A stretch of 64,000 bases of DNA, from NCBI GenBank assembly GCA_951813085.1, contig OX638348.1, positions 2,303,627 to 2,367,626 on the forward strand, written 5' to 3'. Below are positions 29,004 through 38,600 of this stretch, piece after piece (positions within the stretch are counted from its first letter, which is position 1; each line of letters starts with the position of its first letter). This stretch comes from an uncultured Opitutaceae bacterium (GTDB taxonomy: Bacteria > Verrucomicrobiota > Verrucomicrobiia > Opitutales > Opitutaceae). The notes below the pieces were generated by a model. That model was not told the origin of the DNA, did no database searches, and saw only the letters and a list, made by a program, of their open reading frames with translations. The translations under genes and the position numbers were made by a program.

Positions 29004-30512
29004 CTAATTGACACGGTACTGAGTCTTTAGTTGCTCGAGTTCCGTTTTAAGCCGAGCTATAGTCTCAGCGTATTCAGGATTGCCATATACACTTTTCATT
29101 TCACTTGGATCACGCTGGTGATCGAAAAATTCCCATTCATCTACATCATCGTGTTTGTAGTGAATCAACTTATACCGTTTGTCGGCCACGCCTTCATGGG
29201 GTGGGACGCCATGGTTATAGTATCCTTCGCTCACGCTTCCTCCACGCTGCTCGCCGTAGTATTTGTAATAAAAGCTCTTTCGCCAGTTTTGGGGAGCGGC
29301 ACCCTTGAGCAAAGGAACCAGACTGCGGCCTTGGATCTCGCTCGGAATCGACGCTCCTGCCATTTCAAGAAACATGGGAGCGAAATCCAGATTAGAAACA
29401 ATATCGCTGCTGACTCGACCTTCCTGAGTGACACCGGGCCACCGAACCAAAAGCGGCGTCTTCAAGCACTCCTCATACATCCACCGCTTGTCATACCAGC
29501 CATGCTCCCCAAGAAAAAATCCCTGATCCGCCGCATAGATCACGATTGTATTTTCCGCCAAGCCACTCTCATCGAGATAGTCCAGTAAGCGACCCACATT
29601 TTCATCGATGCCTTTGCTCGTCAGGAGGAAATTCTTGATAAAGCGCTGGTATCGCCACTCTGCCCGTTCGTCGCCTTGAAGATTCGCCTTTTCGAAGGCA
29701 TCGTTGGCTTCATCGAAATGGCTACGGTACTGAGCAAGCTGCTCGCCCTGGATATTCCGATAGTCAATACTGAGATTGCTAAGCGGCATAACGTTTGCGA
29801 TACTGGTGTTGTGATTCCCAGGAGCGCGGCTACGACCAGTATAGTCGTCGAAAAAGTTGTCCGGCAGGGGGACAGTAACGTCATCGAGCTCACCGAGATG
29901 TCGAAGAGCCGGTTGAAACGGCCCATGGGTCGCCTTGAATTGGCTCATCAACATGAAGGGCTTGTCGGAATCCCGATTCTTTAGCCAATCCAGTGATCGG
30001 TCCACTACTACGTCCGTGTTGTAGCCTTCATACTCAGTGGGTTCCCCGTCGGTATAGAGCGTAGGATTGTAGTAGCGACCCTGCCCACGCATCACCTCAT
30101 GGTAGTCGAAGCCCGTTGGCACGGATTTCAAATGCCATTTGCCCACGATTGCCGTCTCGTATCCAGATTTTTGCAGCAGTTTAGGAAAGGTCACCTGTCC
30201 TCCATCGAAGGTATTGAAATTATCTATCTGCCCATTGAGGTGGGAGTACTTCCCAGTCAGGACTACCGCGCGCGAGGGCGCGCAAATCGAATTCGTCACC
30301 AGGCATCGGTCGAAGCGAATCCCTTCCGCGCCAATCCGATCAATGTTCGGCGTCGGCACCACTTTGGATAATGGATGACCATAAGAGGAGATCGTTTGCC
30401 ACGTATGGTCATCAGAGAAAATGAAGAGGATGTTTGGTTTATCCTTCGACTCCGCTGCAGAGATGAGGAAAGCAAATATCCAAAATACGGTTACAAATTT
30501 GATTTTACTCAT
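29004..30512 (-). CDS. Sulfatase, CAPSR type
   Basis: 502 residues from ATG 30512, start of a signal peptide (KFVTVFWIFAFLISAAES). Its ATG overlaps the TGA of the preceding sulfatase (ATGA), which implies coupled translation. Landmarks: FIFSDDHTWQTISSYGHPLSK, formylglycine site C77-APSR, GKWHLKSVPTGFD, YAADQGFFLGEHGWYDKRWMYEE. The DDH opening and GFFLGEHGWYDKRWMYEE motif match the sulfatase group that includes N-acetylglucosamine-6-sulfatase-like and related marine enzymes (S1_11-type, tentative). It is exported to the periplasm and needs formylglycine maturation. Confidence 0.9.
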   Translation of the reverse strand: MSKIKFVTVFWIFAFLISAAESKDKPNILFIFSDDHTWQTISSYGHPLSKVVPTPNIDRIGAEGIRFDRCLVTNSICAPSRAVVLTGKYSHLNGQIDNFNTFDGGQVTFPKLLQKSGYETAIVGKWHLKSVPTGFDYHEVMRGQGRYYNPTLYTDGEPTEYEGYNTDVVVDRSLDWLKNRDSDKPFMLMSQFKATHGPFQPALRHLGELDDVTVPLPDNFFDDYTGRSRAPGNHNTSIANVMPLSNLSIDYRNIQGEQLAQYRSHFDEANDAFEKANLQGDERAEWRYQRFIKNFLLTSKGIDENVGRLLDYLDESGLAENTIVIYAADQGFFLGEHGWYDKRWMYEECLKTPLLVRWPGVTQEGRVSSDIVSNLDFAPMFLEMAGASIPSEIQGRSLVPLLKGAAPQNWRKSFYYKYYGEQRGGSVSEGYYNHGVPPHEGVADKRYKLIHYKHDDVDEWEFFDHQRDPSEMKSVYGNPEYAETIARLKTELEQLKTQYRVN

Positions 30513-32011
30513 GGCCGATCGTCCACTTTCCAGTTCTTGTTCTTCCGATTTCCGTAGTGCGGGTAATAGTCCCACTCAATAGGACCTCCAACAACTCTTG
30601 GATCCTTCGTCTGCTCCAAATGGGCGAACAGGCGCTCGCGCAAGTCCGCTTGAATCGCCTCAAATCCTTTCGAACCCGCGACGTTGTTCATTTGATGCGG
30701 ATCGTCTTTCAATCGGTACAATTCCTCCGCAGGGCGCTTTCCGAACGCGAGGTGCGCCAATGCAGCGACTCCATGATCAAATTGGTGCTCGATCATATAG
30801 GTCTTAGTCGGAGAGGAGTCGTACTCGCCGAATGGTATCAACCGATTGCATACCTCGGGATCGGGTGAACCGGAAGGCCACCGAGTAGGTTCGAAATTGT
30901 AGACATAAAGGTAGTCCTCGGTCCGAATCGCGCGGCAAGGGTATCCTTTCCCACCGGCTCGCGCTCCACTGTGTCGCTCAAATCCAATGTAAGCGGCGTC
31001 CCAATCCGCTGACTGGGCACCTGCAAACAGATCCATGAGGCTACGACCGATCATCATGTCCGGAACGCTCACCCCCGCGGCCTCAAGAAACGTCGGCGCC
31101 AAGTCGCTGAGATTGACCGGGCTGTCTACCGATCGCCCTGGATTCTTGATTCCTTCCGGCCAGCGAATCGCTAGGGGAACACGTGCCCCGTCATCATATA
31201 CGGTCGCTTTGCCGCGCGGAAAGGGCATACCGTGATCACTGGTCACGACTACGATGGTATCATCCAGAATCCCGCGTTCTTCCAACACCGCCATGGCGCG
31301 CGCGACCATGGTGTCGAAGTGCTCGACCTCAACCAGGTAGTCGGCGATATCGCTTCGAATGATTTCATTGTCCGGAAAGATAGGCGGCACGACGATCTTG
31401 CCGAGATCCTTTCCTGTAGTAACACCTGCGCCATCTTGAAAAAAACGATGGGGTTCGCTCGTCCCCAACCAAAAGCAGAAGGAACCCTCCTCATCCACTT
31501 CGGATAAGAAATCCTCGAAATTTCCCGCATAGTCCGTATCGCGAATTCCTCGAAAAGGAGGCTGCAATTTTCGCTCTACATAAGCAGGTCCCGCCGGGTT
31601 TTCAGTTCGACCTCCCGGCTCCAGGCGGCCGGGTCCCCAGGCCTTGCCCGTAGTCCCGACTTTATAGCCTGCTTTCTGCAACTCTTCTGTATAGGTAGCG
31701 AATTTAGCCTGCAAGGTACTCCAGATATTGGCGGCTTCCTCGAGTCGCCAAATCGGCTGACCCGTTAGGATGGCGCTACGGGAAGGTCCGCAGGTCGGAG
31801 CGTCGCAAAACGAATTGACGAAGCGTAGTCCTTCAGCCGCTACACGATCAAAGGCGGGCGTACTCACTACCGGGTCGCCATTGGCACCGGTATGGGCCCA
31901 AGACTGGTCATCGGATATGCAAAAGAGAATATTGGGGCGAGCAATCGCGTTCTGAGTGAACGCCAAGAGCGTTACGCATAAAGAAAGTAAAACCGAATGG
32001 ATACGCTTCAT
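30509..32011 (-). CDS. Sulfatase, CGPSR type (paralog A)
   Basis: 500 residues, signal peptide (VLLSLCVTLLAFTQNAIA). Landmarks: FCISDDQSWAHTGANGD, formylglycine site C74-GPSR, GKAWGPGRLEPGG, TSDHGMPFPRGKATVYDDG. It is a clear paralog of the next upstream gene: long stretches are shared, such as the SAILTGQ segment, DIADYLVE, the TSDHGMPFPR region and EPTRWPSGSPD. The S-D-HGMPFPR type is typical of S1_8-like heparan N-sulfatase-side enzymes (tentative). Its ATG overlaps the TGA of the upstream paralog and its TGA overlaps the downstream ATG. Confidence 0.9.
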   Translation of the reverse strand: MKRIHSVLLSLCVTLLAFTQNAIARPNILFCISDDQSWAHTGANGDPVVSTPAFDRVAAEGLRFVNSFCDAPTCGPSRSAILTGQPIWRLEEAANIWSTLQAKFATYTEELQKAGYKVGTTGKAWGPGRLEPGGRTENPAGPAYVERKLQPPFRGIRDTDYAGNFEDFLSEVDEEGSFCFWLGTSEPHRFFQDGAGVTTGKDLGKIVVPPIFPDNEIIRSDIADYLVEVEHFDTMVARAMAVLEERGILDDTIVVVTSDHGMPFPRGKATVYDDGARVPLAIRWPEGIKNPGRSVDSPVNLSDLAPTFLEAAGVSVPDMMIGRSLMDLFAGAQSADWDAAYIGFERHSGARAGGKGYPCRAIRTEDYLYVYNFEPTRWPSGSPDPEVCNRLIPFGEYDSSPTKTYMIEHQFDHGVAALAHLAFGKRPAEELYRLKDDPHQMNNVAGSKGFEAIQADLRERLFAHLEQTKDPRVVGGPIEWDYYPHYGNRKNKNWKVDDRP

Positions 32012-33573
32012 TGTTCGCTCTCTGGTTTCTTGTCTACAGTCCAGCCCGTATTTCTAATTCGCCCGTAATAAGGATAATAATCCCAATCCACCGTTCCCCC
32101 TACGACGCGTGGATCCCTAGTCTTCTCCAATTGAGCGAATAGCTGCTCGCGAAGCTGGGCACGCGTTGACTCATACTCCCTAGTCCCTGCTACATTGACC
32201 ATTTGTTCCGGATCAGACTTCAGGTCATACAGCTCCTCGGCAGGGCGCATCCCAAACGAAAGATAAGCAAGGTCTGCGAGGCCGTGCGTATTTCTATTTT
32301 CCATCATGAACGTCTTGGTGGGGGATGAGTCAATTTCTCCATACGGTAATGCTCGAGCGCATACAGAGGCGTCCGGGGAACCCGAAGGCCACCGAGTCGG
32401 CTCAAAGTTGTAGATATAGAGATAGTCAGCCGTACGAATCGCTCGACAGGGGTAACCCTTCCCTCCCAAGCGGCAGCCATCGTGACGCTCCATGGCGATA
32501 TAGGCCGCCTCGCGGCCCTTCGGCTTCTTGCCTTCGAATACATCCATCAGACTCTGAGCGCTCATCATAGCGGGAGGCTTCAGTCCGGCGGCATCTAGGA
32601 ACGTGGGTGCCAGGTCGCTTAGGTTGACGAAGGAATCGACAACGCGTCCCGGGTTTTCAATCCCTTCCGGCCAACGGATCGCCAACGGAATTCGAGAGCC
32701 CAAATCATAGAGGCTCGCCTTGGCTCGCGGAAAAGGCATGCCATGGTCGCTGGTCAATACAACGATGGTATTGTCGAGCAGTCCCCGCTCTTCCAAGGTC
32801 GCGAGCGCTCGCCCTACCATAGTATCGAAGTGCTCGATCTCGACGAGGTAGTCCGCGATATCGCTGCGGACGATTTCATTGTCCGGAAAAACAGCCGGTA
32901 CGACAATCTTGCTGAGATCCTTTCCCGTCTTCAATCCCGCTTCCTCTTCGAAAGCGCGATGCGGCTCGCTGGTCCCCAACCAGAAGCAAAAAGACTCATC
33001 CTCATCCACCTCGGCCATGAAATCCTTAAAATTTCCGGCATAGTCCGTATTGCGCATCATTCGGAAAGGCGTCTCCAGCGTCCTCCCCTCGTAAAGGGGT
33101 CCCGCGGGATTTTCGGTCCGACCTCCTGCTTCGAGCCTACCTGGGCCCCACGCCTTTCCCGTCGCTCCCACCTTGTAGCCGAACTTCCGCAATTCGTCCG
33201 TATAAGTCGCGAATTTCGCCGGCAAGGTGCTATGAATATTGCCCGCTTCCTCAAGGCGCCAAATGGATTGGCCTGTTAGAATGGCGCTCCGCGAAGGCCC
33301 GCAGGTTGGGGCGTCGCAAAATGCATGGGTGAAGCGCAGGCCCTCGTTCGCTACACGATCGAAGGCAGGCGTTTTTATAACGGGATCTCCGTTTGCTCCC
33401 GTGTGCTGATAGGATTGGTCATCCGATATGCAGAACAGGATATTGGGGCGAGAAAATCCGTCTTGCGCCGATATAGTGAATACGATTGCGATAAGCGCCA
33501 AAGATGAAATCGATCTCTTGGCAATGCAGGCTATTGCAGCCGGACAAATTCGGAGCATTGGGGTAGGAATCAT
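32008..33573 (-). CDS. Sulfatase, CGPSR type (paralog B)
   Basis: 521 residues. The N-terminus (MIPTPMLRICPAAIACIAKR...LALIAIVFTISA) acts as a long signal peptide, and ATG at codon 6 is an alternative start. Landmarks: FCISDDQSYQHTGANGD, formylglycine site C91-GPSR, GKAWGPGRLEAGG, TSDHGMPFPRAKASLYDLG. It is a tandem duplicate of the next gene, diverged enough to suggest a split in substrate use. It is the first sulfatase of the operon, 36 bases after the Gfo/Idh gene. Confidence 0.9.
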   Translation of the reverse strand: MIPTPMLRICPAAIACIAKRSISSLALIAIVFTISAQDGFSRPNILFCISDDQSYQHTGANGDPVIKTPAFDRVANEGLRFTHAFCDAPTCGPSRSAILTGQSIWRLEEAGNIHSTLPAKFATYTDELRKFGYKVGATGKAWGPGRLEAGGRTENPAGPLYEGRTLETPFRMMRNTDYAGNFKDFMAEVDEDESFCFWLGTSEPHRAFEEEAGLKTGKDLSKIVVPAVFPDNEIVRSDIADYLVEIEHFDTMVGRALATLEERGLLDNTIVVLTSDHGMPFPRAKASLYDLGSRIPLAIRWPEGIENPGRVVDSFVNLSDLAPTFLDAAGLKPPAMMSAQSLMDVFEGKKPKGREAAYIAMERHDGCRLGGKGYPCRAIRTADYLYIYNFEPTRWPSGSPDASVCARALPYGEIDSSPTKTFMMENRNTHGLADLAYLSFGMRPAEELYDLKSDPEQMVNVAGTREYESTRAQLREQLFAQLEKTRDPRVVGGTVDWDYYPYYGRIRNTGWTVDKKPESEQ

Positions 33574-33609
33574 TGTGGGGTAGTTAATCGTGGAAGAAGT
33601 GAGTATAAC

Positions 33610-34740
33610 TTATTTCAATGTAAATTCGGGCATTTGCTTGAGGGCTCCTCCTTCCATCGCGGACTCATGGGCGAGGATACCGACGCAGGTAATATTGGCT
33701 GACTCTGGCGCATTCGGGTATGGGGCTCGCTTTTCAAGCAGCGCGCTGACGAATTCATGAACCAAATGCGGGTGAGATCCACCGTGGCCTCCACCCTGAG
33801 TGAAGGAAAGATGCTGATTGTCGTCGGAATCGTAGACGCCTCGACCCGTGAAGGGACGAATTTCCTCAGGCAATCGATTCGCGAAGTCCGGCACTTCCAC
33901 GCGTTCCGGAATCTCGGGCTCCGGTTTGCCAATCGTATGAATCACCGGATTCTCCCCTTCAACCAATGGCCACTCGTAGCTCTTCTTCGAACCGTAGGCG
34001 TCGAAACTCTCCCGGTACTGGCGAGCCGTGTTGTACAAAGATCGTATAATCCGGGCGGATACATCCGAATCCTTAAATGTCACCTGACACGACTCGATCG
34101 CGAACGGCGAACCGTGAATCCCAATCATCTCCTCTTGAATTCTACCCGACCCGAAGCAAGAAAGCGTCTCCGCCCGATTGCGCTGCAGGGCCAAAACCGG
34201 TCCCACGCAATGAGTCGCGTAGTGCATCGGCGGCAAACCGTCCCAATAGCTCGGCCATCCGTCCATATCCTGCTGGTGACTCGACTGCAAATACTGGATA
34301 CGTCCCAGTTCGCCGTTGTCGAACAGCTCCTTTACAAAGAGAAACTCACGGCTATAAACCACCGTCTCCATCATCATGTAGGTCAGATAGGTTTCCTCGC
34401 ACAGTTCGCAAATTTGACGGCACTCGTCGACCGTGGTCGCCATCGGAACCGTGCACGCCACGTGCTTGCCCGCCTTCAATGCCTGAATCGAATGCGGCGC
34501 GTGGCTGCCGATGGGCGTATTGATGTGCACCGCATCGACGTCCGGATTCGCGAGCAAATCCTCGTAGGAGGTGTAGCGCATCGACGGATCGATTCCGAAT
34601 TCGTCGCCAACCTTGTTTAACGAAACTTCGTTTCGCTGGCAAATCGCGACGATATTCGCGTTCGGGTGCTTCTGGTAGATGGGAATGAACTCAGCGCCAA
34701 AGCCGAGCCCAACAAGAGCAATATTTACAGTATCAGACAT
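33610..34740 (-). CDS. Gfo/Idh/MocA family oxidoreductase
   Basis: 376 residues, cytoplasmic. The Rossmann N-terminus reads VNIALVGLGFGAEFIPIYQ with the nucleotide-binding GLGFGAE loop, then VHINTPIGSHAPHSIQALKAGKHVACTVPMA, which carries Pro where the catalytic Lys (EKP) usually stands. The C-terminal half is the alpha/beta substrate domain. The family uses NAD(P) to oxidise or reduce sugars and cyclitols. The missing EKP lysine suggests altered chemistry or a different acid/base. It is the first gene of the operon, divergent from the PAS-AraC regulator. Confidence 0.85.
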   Translation of the reverse strand: MSDTVNIALVGLGFGAEFIPIYQKHPNANIVAICQRNEVSLNKVGDEFGIDPSMRYTSYEDLLANPDVDAVHINTPIGSHAPHSIQALKAGKHVACTVPMATTVDECRQICELCEETYLTYMMMETVVYSREFLFVKELFDNGELGRIQYLQSSHQQDMDGWPSYWDGLPPMHYATHCVGPVLALQRNRAETLSCFGSGRIQEEMIGIHGSPFAIESCQVTFKDSDVSARIIRSLYNTARQYRESFDAYGSKKSYEWPLVEGENPVIHTIGKPEPEIPERVEVPDFANRLPEEIRPFTGRGVYDSDDNQHLSFTQGGGHGGSHPHLVHEFVSALLEKRAPYPNAPESANITCVGILAHESAMEGGALKQMPEFTLK

Positions 34741-34891
34741 AAGAGAAGAAAAGGGCCATCAACAGGGCGGTCACTCGAGAAACGCTGTGGCTCCAAAACA
34801 AACGCCCTATTGGGTTTACGAACGTCGATTGTACAGATTGGACCGAGATACCGCTTGTATTATTTGGATTCTAAAATAGTACTTTTTCGTC

Positions 34892-35617
34892 ATGAAGCCG
34901 TTTGAGTTTCAACTCTCGCAGTTCCGCCACGGCGGTGAGTTCTACCGTCTCTTCGAACACATTCCGAATGTCATGTTCTTCGCCAAAGACCGGGAGCATC
35001 GCCTATTCATGGGGAACCAGCGGTTTTTGGAACACTGCGGAATCGCAACGATCGAGGACATATCCAAACGCTCCGACCAGGATATTTTCCCCAAATACAT
35101 GGCGGACAAATTCGCAGTCGACGACAACGCGGTTTTCCGCTCAGGAAAGCCGCTTCTCAATCTCGTCGAGCTCTTTCCCTCTAGAGACGGCCTTCCCGAG
35201 TGGTTCATCACCAACAAATACCCAATCTTCGACGCCCATGGCTCGGTAGCTGCACTCTGCGGATTGATCCAGAACTACGAACGCTCCTTCGACGACCCGG
35301 CGGACCCCATGTCCAAAGTCGTCAGCCTCATCAAAGACAACTTCGACCAGACGATCCACATCCCCGACCTTTCCCAACAAGCGGGTCTTTCCCAGAGGCA
35401 ACTCGAACGACTCTTCAAAAAGCGATTCAGCATCAGCCCGCGCGAATACATTTTACGACTGCGCGTTCTCATCGCCGCCGACTTCCTGAGGACCACGCAG
35501 AAGAGCATCACCGACATCGCCCTCGAATGCGGCTTCTACGACCACAGTTCCTTCACGCGCCAGTTCAAGCGCCACATGGGCACCCTCCCCCTGAAGTACC
35601 GCAAGCGAAGCGGATAA
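34892..35617 (+). CDS. AraC-family regulator with an N-terminal PAS domain
   Basis: 241 residues, cytoplasmic. Residues about 10-125 form a PAS sensor domain (FEHIPNVMFFAKDREHRLFMGNQRFLEHCG, PIFDAHGSVAALCGLIQ). Residues about 140-240 carry two helix-turn-helix units of AraC type (HIPDLSQQAGLSQRQLERLFKKRF, ITDIALECGFYDHSSFTRQFKRHMG). PAS in place of the usual cupin-like arm suggests sensing of a small ligand or redox state. It is divergent from the Gfo/Idh-sulfatase operon across about 150 bases, so it probably controls that operon and itself. A convergent terminator separates it from the TonB receptor. Confidence 0.88.
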   Translation: MKPFEFQLSQFRHGGEFYRLFEHIPNVMFFAKDREHRLFMGNQRFLEHCGIATIEDISKRSDQDIFPKYMADKFAVDDNAVFRSGKPLLNLVELFPSRDGLPEWFITNKYPIFDAHGSVAALCGLIQNYERSFDDPADPMSKVVSLIKDNFDQTIHIPDLSQQAGLSQRQLERLFKKRFSISPREYILRLRVLIAADFLRTTQKSITDIALECGFYDHSSFTRQFKRHMGTLPLKYRKRSG

Positions 35618-35622
35618 CAAAA

Positions 35623-35649
35623 AGCCCGGACGCTGAAAACGCCCGGGCT
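35623..35649. terminator. Convergent terminator between the AraC gene and the TonB receptor
   Basis: AGCCCGG (35623-35629) pairs with CCGGGCT (35643-35649). On the minus strand the stem is followed by five T, so it ends the receptor transcript. It also lies six bases past the AraC stop codon and could serve both directions. Confidence 0.75.
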
Positions 35650-35678
35650 CGAAAATAAATCGCAGCTTCGCTCGATTT

Positions 35679-38600
35679 CTAGAAATTGAAAGTCGAACGC
35701 AAACGGAAGGTGCGCCCTTCTCTCCACATCACTGAACGCGGGCTGCCGTTGGGCTGCACGACCGTCGTGATGATGTCCCCGTCGCCGAGCGCGTTTGCCA
35801 AGTTCAGCTGCACTTTCCAGTCTACCTTGTCATCGAAAATCTTGGTCTGGTAGCCCAGCCAAAGATCGAGGCGTTCGGTCGATTGGTCGGTGTACGGGCT
35901 CGTCAAATCAGGCAAAGCCAAAGACTGCCCGTCGATCGTCTGCAAGGTGATGGGATAGCCCACTGCTTTGCTGTCTTCCCAACGGAAAGCGCCGCCCGCG
36001 TGCCAGCCGCCCATAATGGAATCCTCTTCGAAACGGTAGTTCGTGGCCAAATTCCACCGCCATTCGCGGAGCTCGCCAACGAGCTGCCCTTCACGAGCGA
36101 GCGAACTGTTGAGCTGGTTGAGCAGCGTACCGTAAATTCGGATATTGGAGGGCTGGTCCGACTCGTCCGCGATCAAGAATGAAGCTGGATTGTTCGGGTT
36201 CGTCCACTCGTCGATACGATAGGTCAAGTACTCGATTGTCGCCGGCGCAATATTGCTCGTCGTCGCCTCTTGCTGCGAAATATTGAGCGAGATGCGCCAG
36301 TTGCTCGTGGGGTTGTAAATCATGTCGATTTCCTTGCCCTTAGACGCCGTGCTTTGTGTATCCTGTAAACTGAAGCTGGTCGCGGTTTGCTCGACACTCT
36401 GACCGCTAGCGGTGCTGGCGCCATCGACGATCCGCCAATCGGTCAGCTCCTTGTAGAAGTCCGGCGGTCCGATATAACCCGCGGCATCGCGCGCTTCCTG
36501 CGTATTGTAGCGGATGATACGTCGATCGGCTTCGAACAGGAATCCTGGGTAGCCGAAAGACACATTGCCCGCAACCGTCTCGTACCAGTTGAACTTCATG
36601 AAAAACTTGTTCTCAAAAAGCCCGATACTGAACCCTTCGTCGGTCGTCGTTCCCTGCGGAGGCGATATCAGGTTACCGAATACATCGATACGAGGCGCCG
36701 AAATTTGGAAATTCTCGGACTCGCCCCAGTGGAACGATAGATCCATTCCTTCCGGAAGCGGAATCGCTTCGGGAACGTGCAGCACGCCGCCAAAAGGTCT
36801 CGGTCGTCGCCTCGAAAGGAGTTCCCGAAGAAACTGCGTTCAACTGGCGTGACGACAAATCGATCAAGTTGCGGGCATCCCTCACGGACGTACCGCCGAA
36901 CGAAGTCACTTCATCCGTTCTGCGACCCCAAGTTCCAACGAGCCATTCCTGGTCGAAGAAGTAGGCCTGTGGTGCACGTAGGCTTCCGAATCGGTCACCT
37001 GTCGGTTCAGGGACTCGCTGTAGATTTGGTTGTAGAAGGTCGCGTCGTCGCGCACGTCGCCAATGGTCACCGGCATCGTCGCCCACGCCCCGTCACTGCC
37101 TTCGCCTCCGGCCGCTTCATCGAAATACCAACCGGTAGTCGAGTCAGTGCGGATTACGCTGGTGATACCCGGGAAGTTCGCCCCGATGTGCGTTCCGGCG
37201 TTGGCTACACTTGGGCCGACATAGAACTGCGAACGCGCTTGAGCTCCGCCCGAGTTGAAATTGGTCGATCCATTCTGGGAAGCAGCCAAGTAGGCCGCGT
37301 CCACCATATTGCGTCCGTTGATCGTGCCTCGGTCGATTTCGTACTCTTGACCGAATACGGTACCCGTGTGGCGACCGAACCATTTCAGGATTTGGCCATC
37401 AGTCTCTTTCAAATTGAGCTCGTAGAATGCGGTGCCGCGCTTAACGTTGCGGTCGATGTTATTCTGCTGGCGCTGATTTCCCGATGCCACATAAGGACGT
37501 CCAAAATTCGGATTCGCCCCGCCCCAATTCAAGGTCGTGTTGATATCCAGAGTGATAAAATAGCCGCGGCCTCCGCCGAGCAAATCAAACCAGCTCCGCT
37601 CCATTCCTTCTTCCATATAGGAGAACTCGAAACCGTAGGAGCCGAGAGCGTAGTCCCAGGTCTGGTCGTAGCTCGCGTTGATCACATCGAAACGCTCGCG
37701 CTCGAACGCGTTCGGACCATCCAAGCGATGCTCCACCCAGTCGAATACCGAACGGTCGACAATCTCCTCGTCTTGGAAAAAGGAGCCGAACTCAATTCCG
37801 GAAGCGGCCGCCGTCGGAGATGGGTACCATTGGTTGCCCTTGGTCAATCCTACCGTGAATGCCCGGAATTGGCTGCCATCGCGAACCGTATTCTCCCAAG
37901 CGTAATTCAAACGGCTGCCAGTTGAGCCATCCGCTTCGTAAACCACTGCGGGCTGAAAAAACCATGCTCAGGGAGCCCGAATAATATCGCGGTCAATCGT
38001 GCCAAACTCATCGTCGAACGGACTGTGCGTCACCTGGTTGAAGGCAGGATCCCACCAGCGGGTAATCCCTCCGTCTCCCGGTGCGTTCGGCCGTGGACGG
38101 CGAGCGTCGATTTCGCCGTCTTCGTAGCTCACTCGCAAGTTAGCGTTTTGGAATGGCTTGAACAAAGCTGCGATCGTCAGACGCTGGTCGTCCTCCAAGG
38201 AAAAGTCCTGACGCCATTTCTGCCGGTCTTTCAAACCAGCGACGCGGATGCCCAGCTTGTCTTCGACCAGCACGCGCTCCACGTCGAAGTTGAATCGGTA
38301 GCTGCCAAACGAAGCGATCGTGAACTCGACCGTGTTGCGCGTCGCCAAGTTCGACGAAATCGTAGTGTTGTCAATGATACCGCCCGGCGCGCCCAATCCA
38401 AACAGGATCGAGTTCGGTCCCCGGTTGACGGTGACACGATCCACATTGTAGGAATCGAAACCAATACTCGTAGGCATGTAGTTGCGCGACGCATCGGCGC
38501 TCGCCAAACCGCGGATACGGTTATTGTTCTCCGGATTCCGGTTTACGCCCTCCAAGACGACCGTACCTGCGGTGTTTCCGCCTGAAAACGTTCCATCGGC

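Noticed and set aside
33757-34620. Plus-strand frame of 287 codons opposite the Gfo/Idh gene
   Set aside because: Shadow of the real gene. The minus-strand protein carries a clear Rossmann motif.
36777-37925. Plus-strand frame of 382 codons opposite the TonB receptor
   Set aside because: It is the antisense shadow of receptor coding sequence, shows no family similarity, and is open only because of codon bias.
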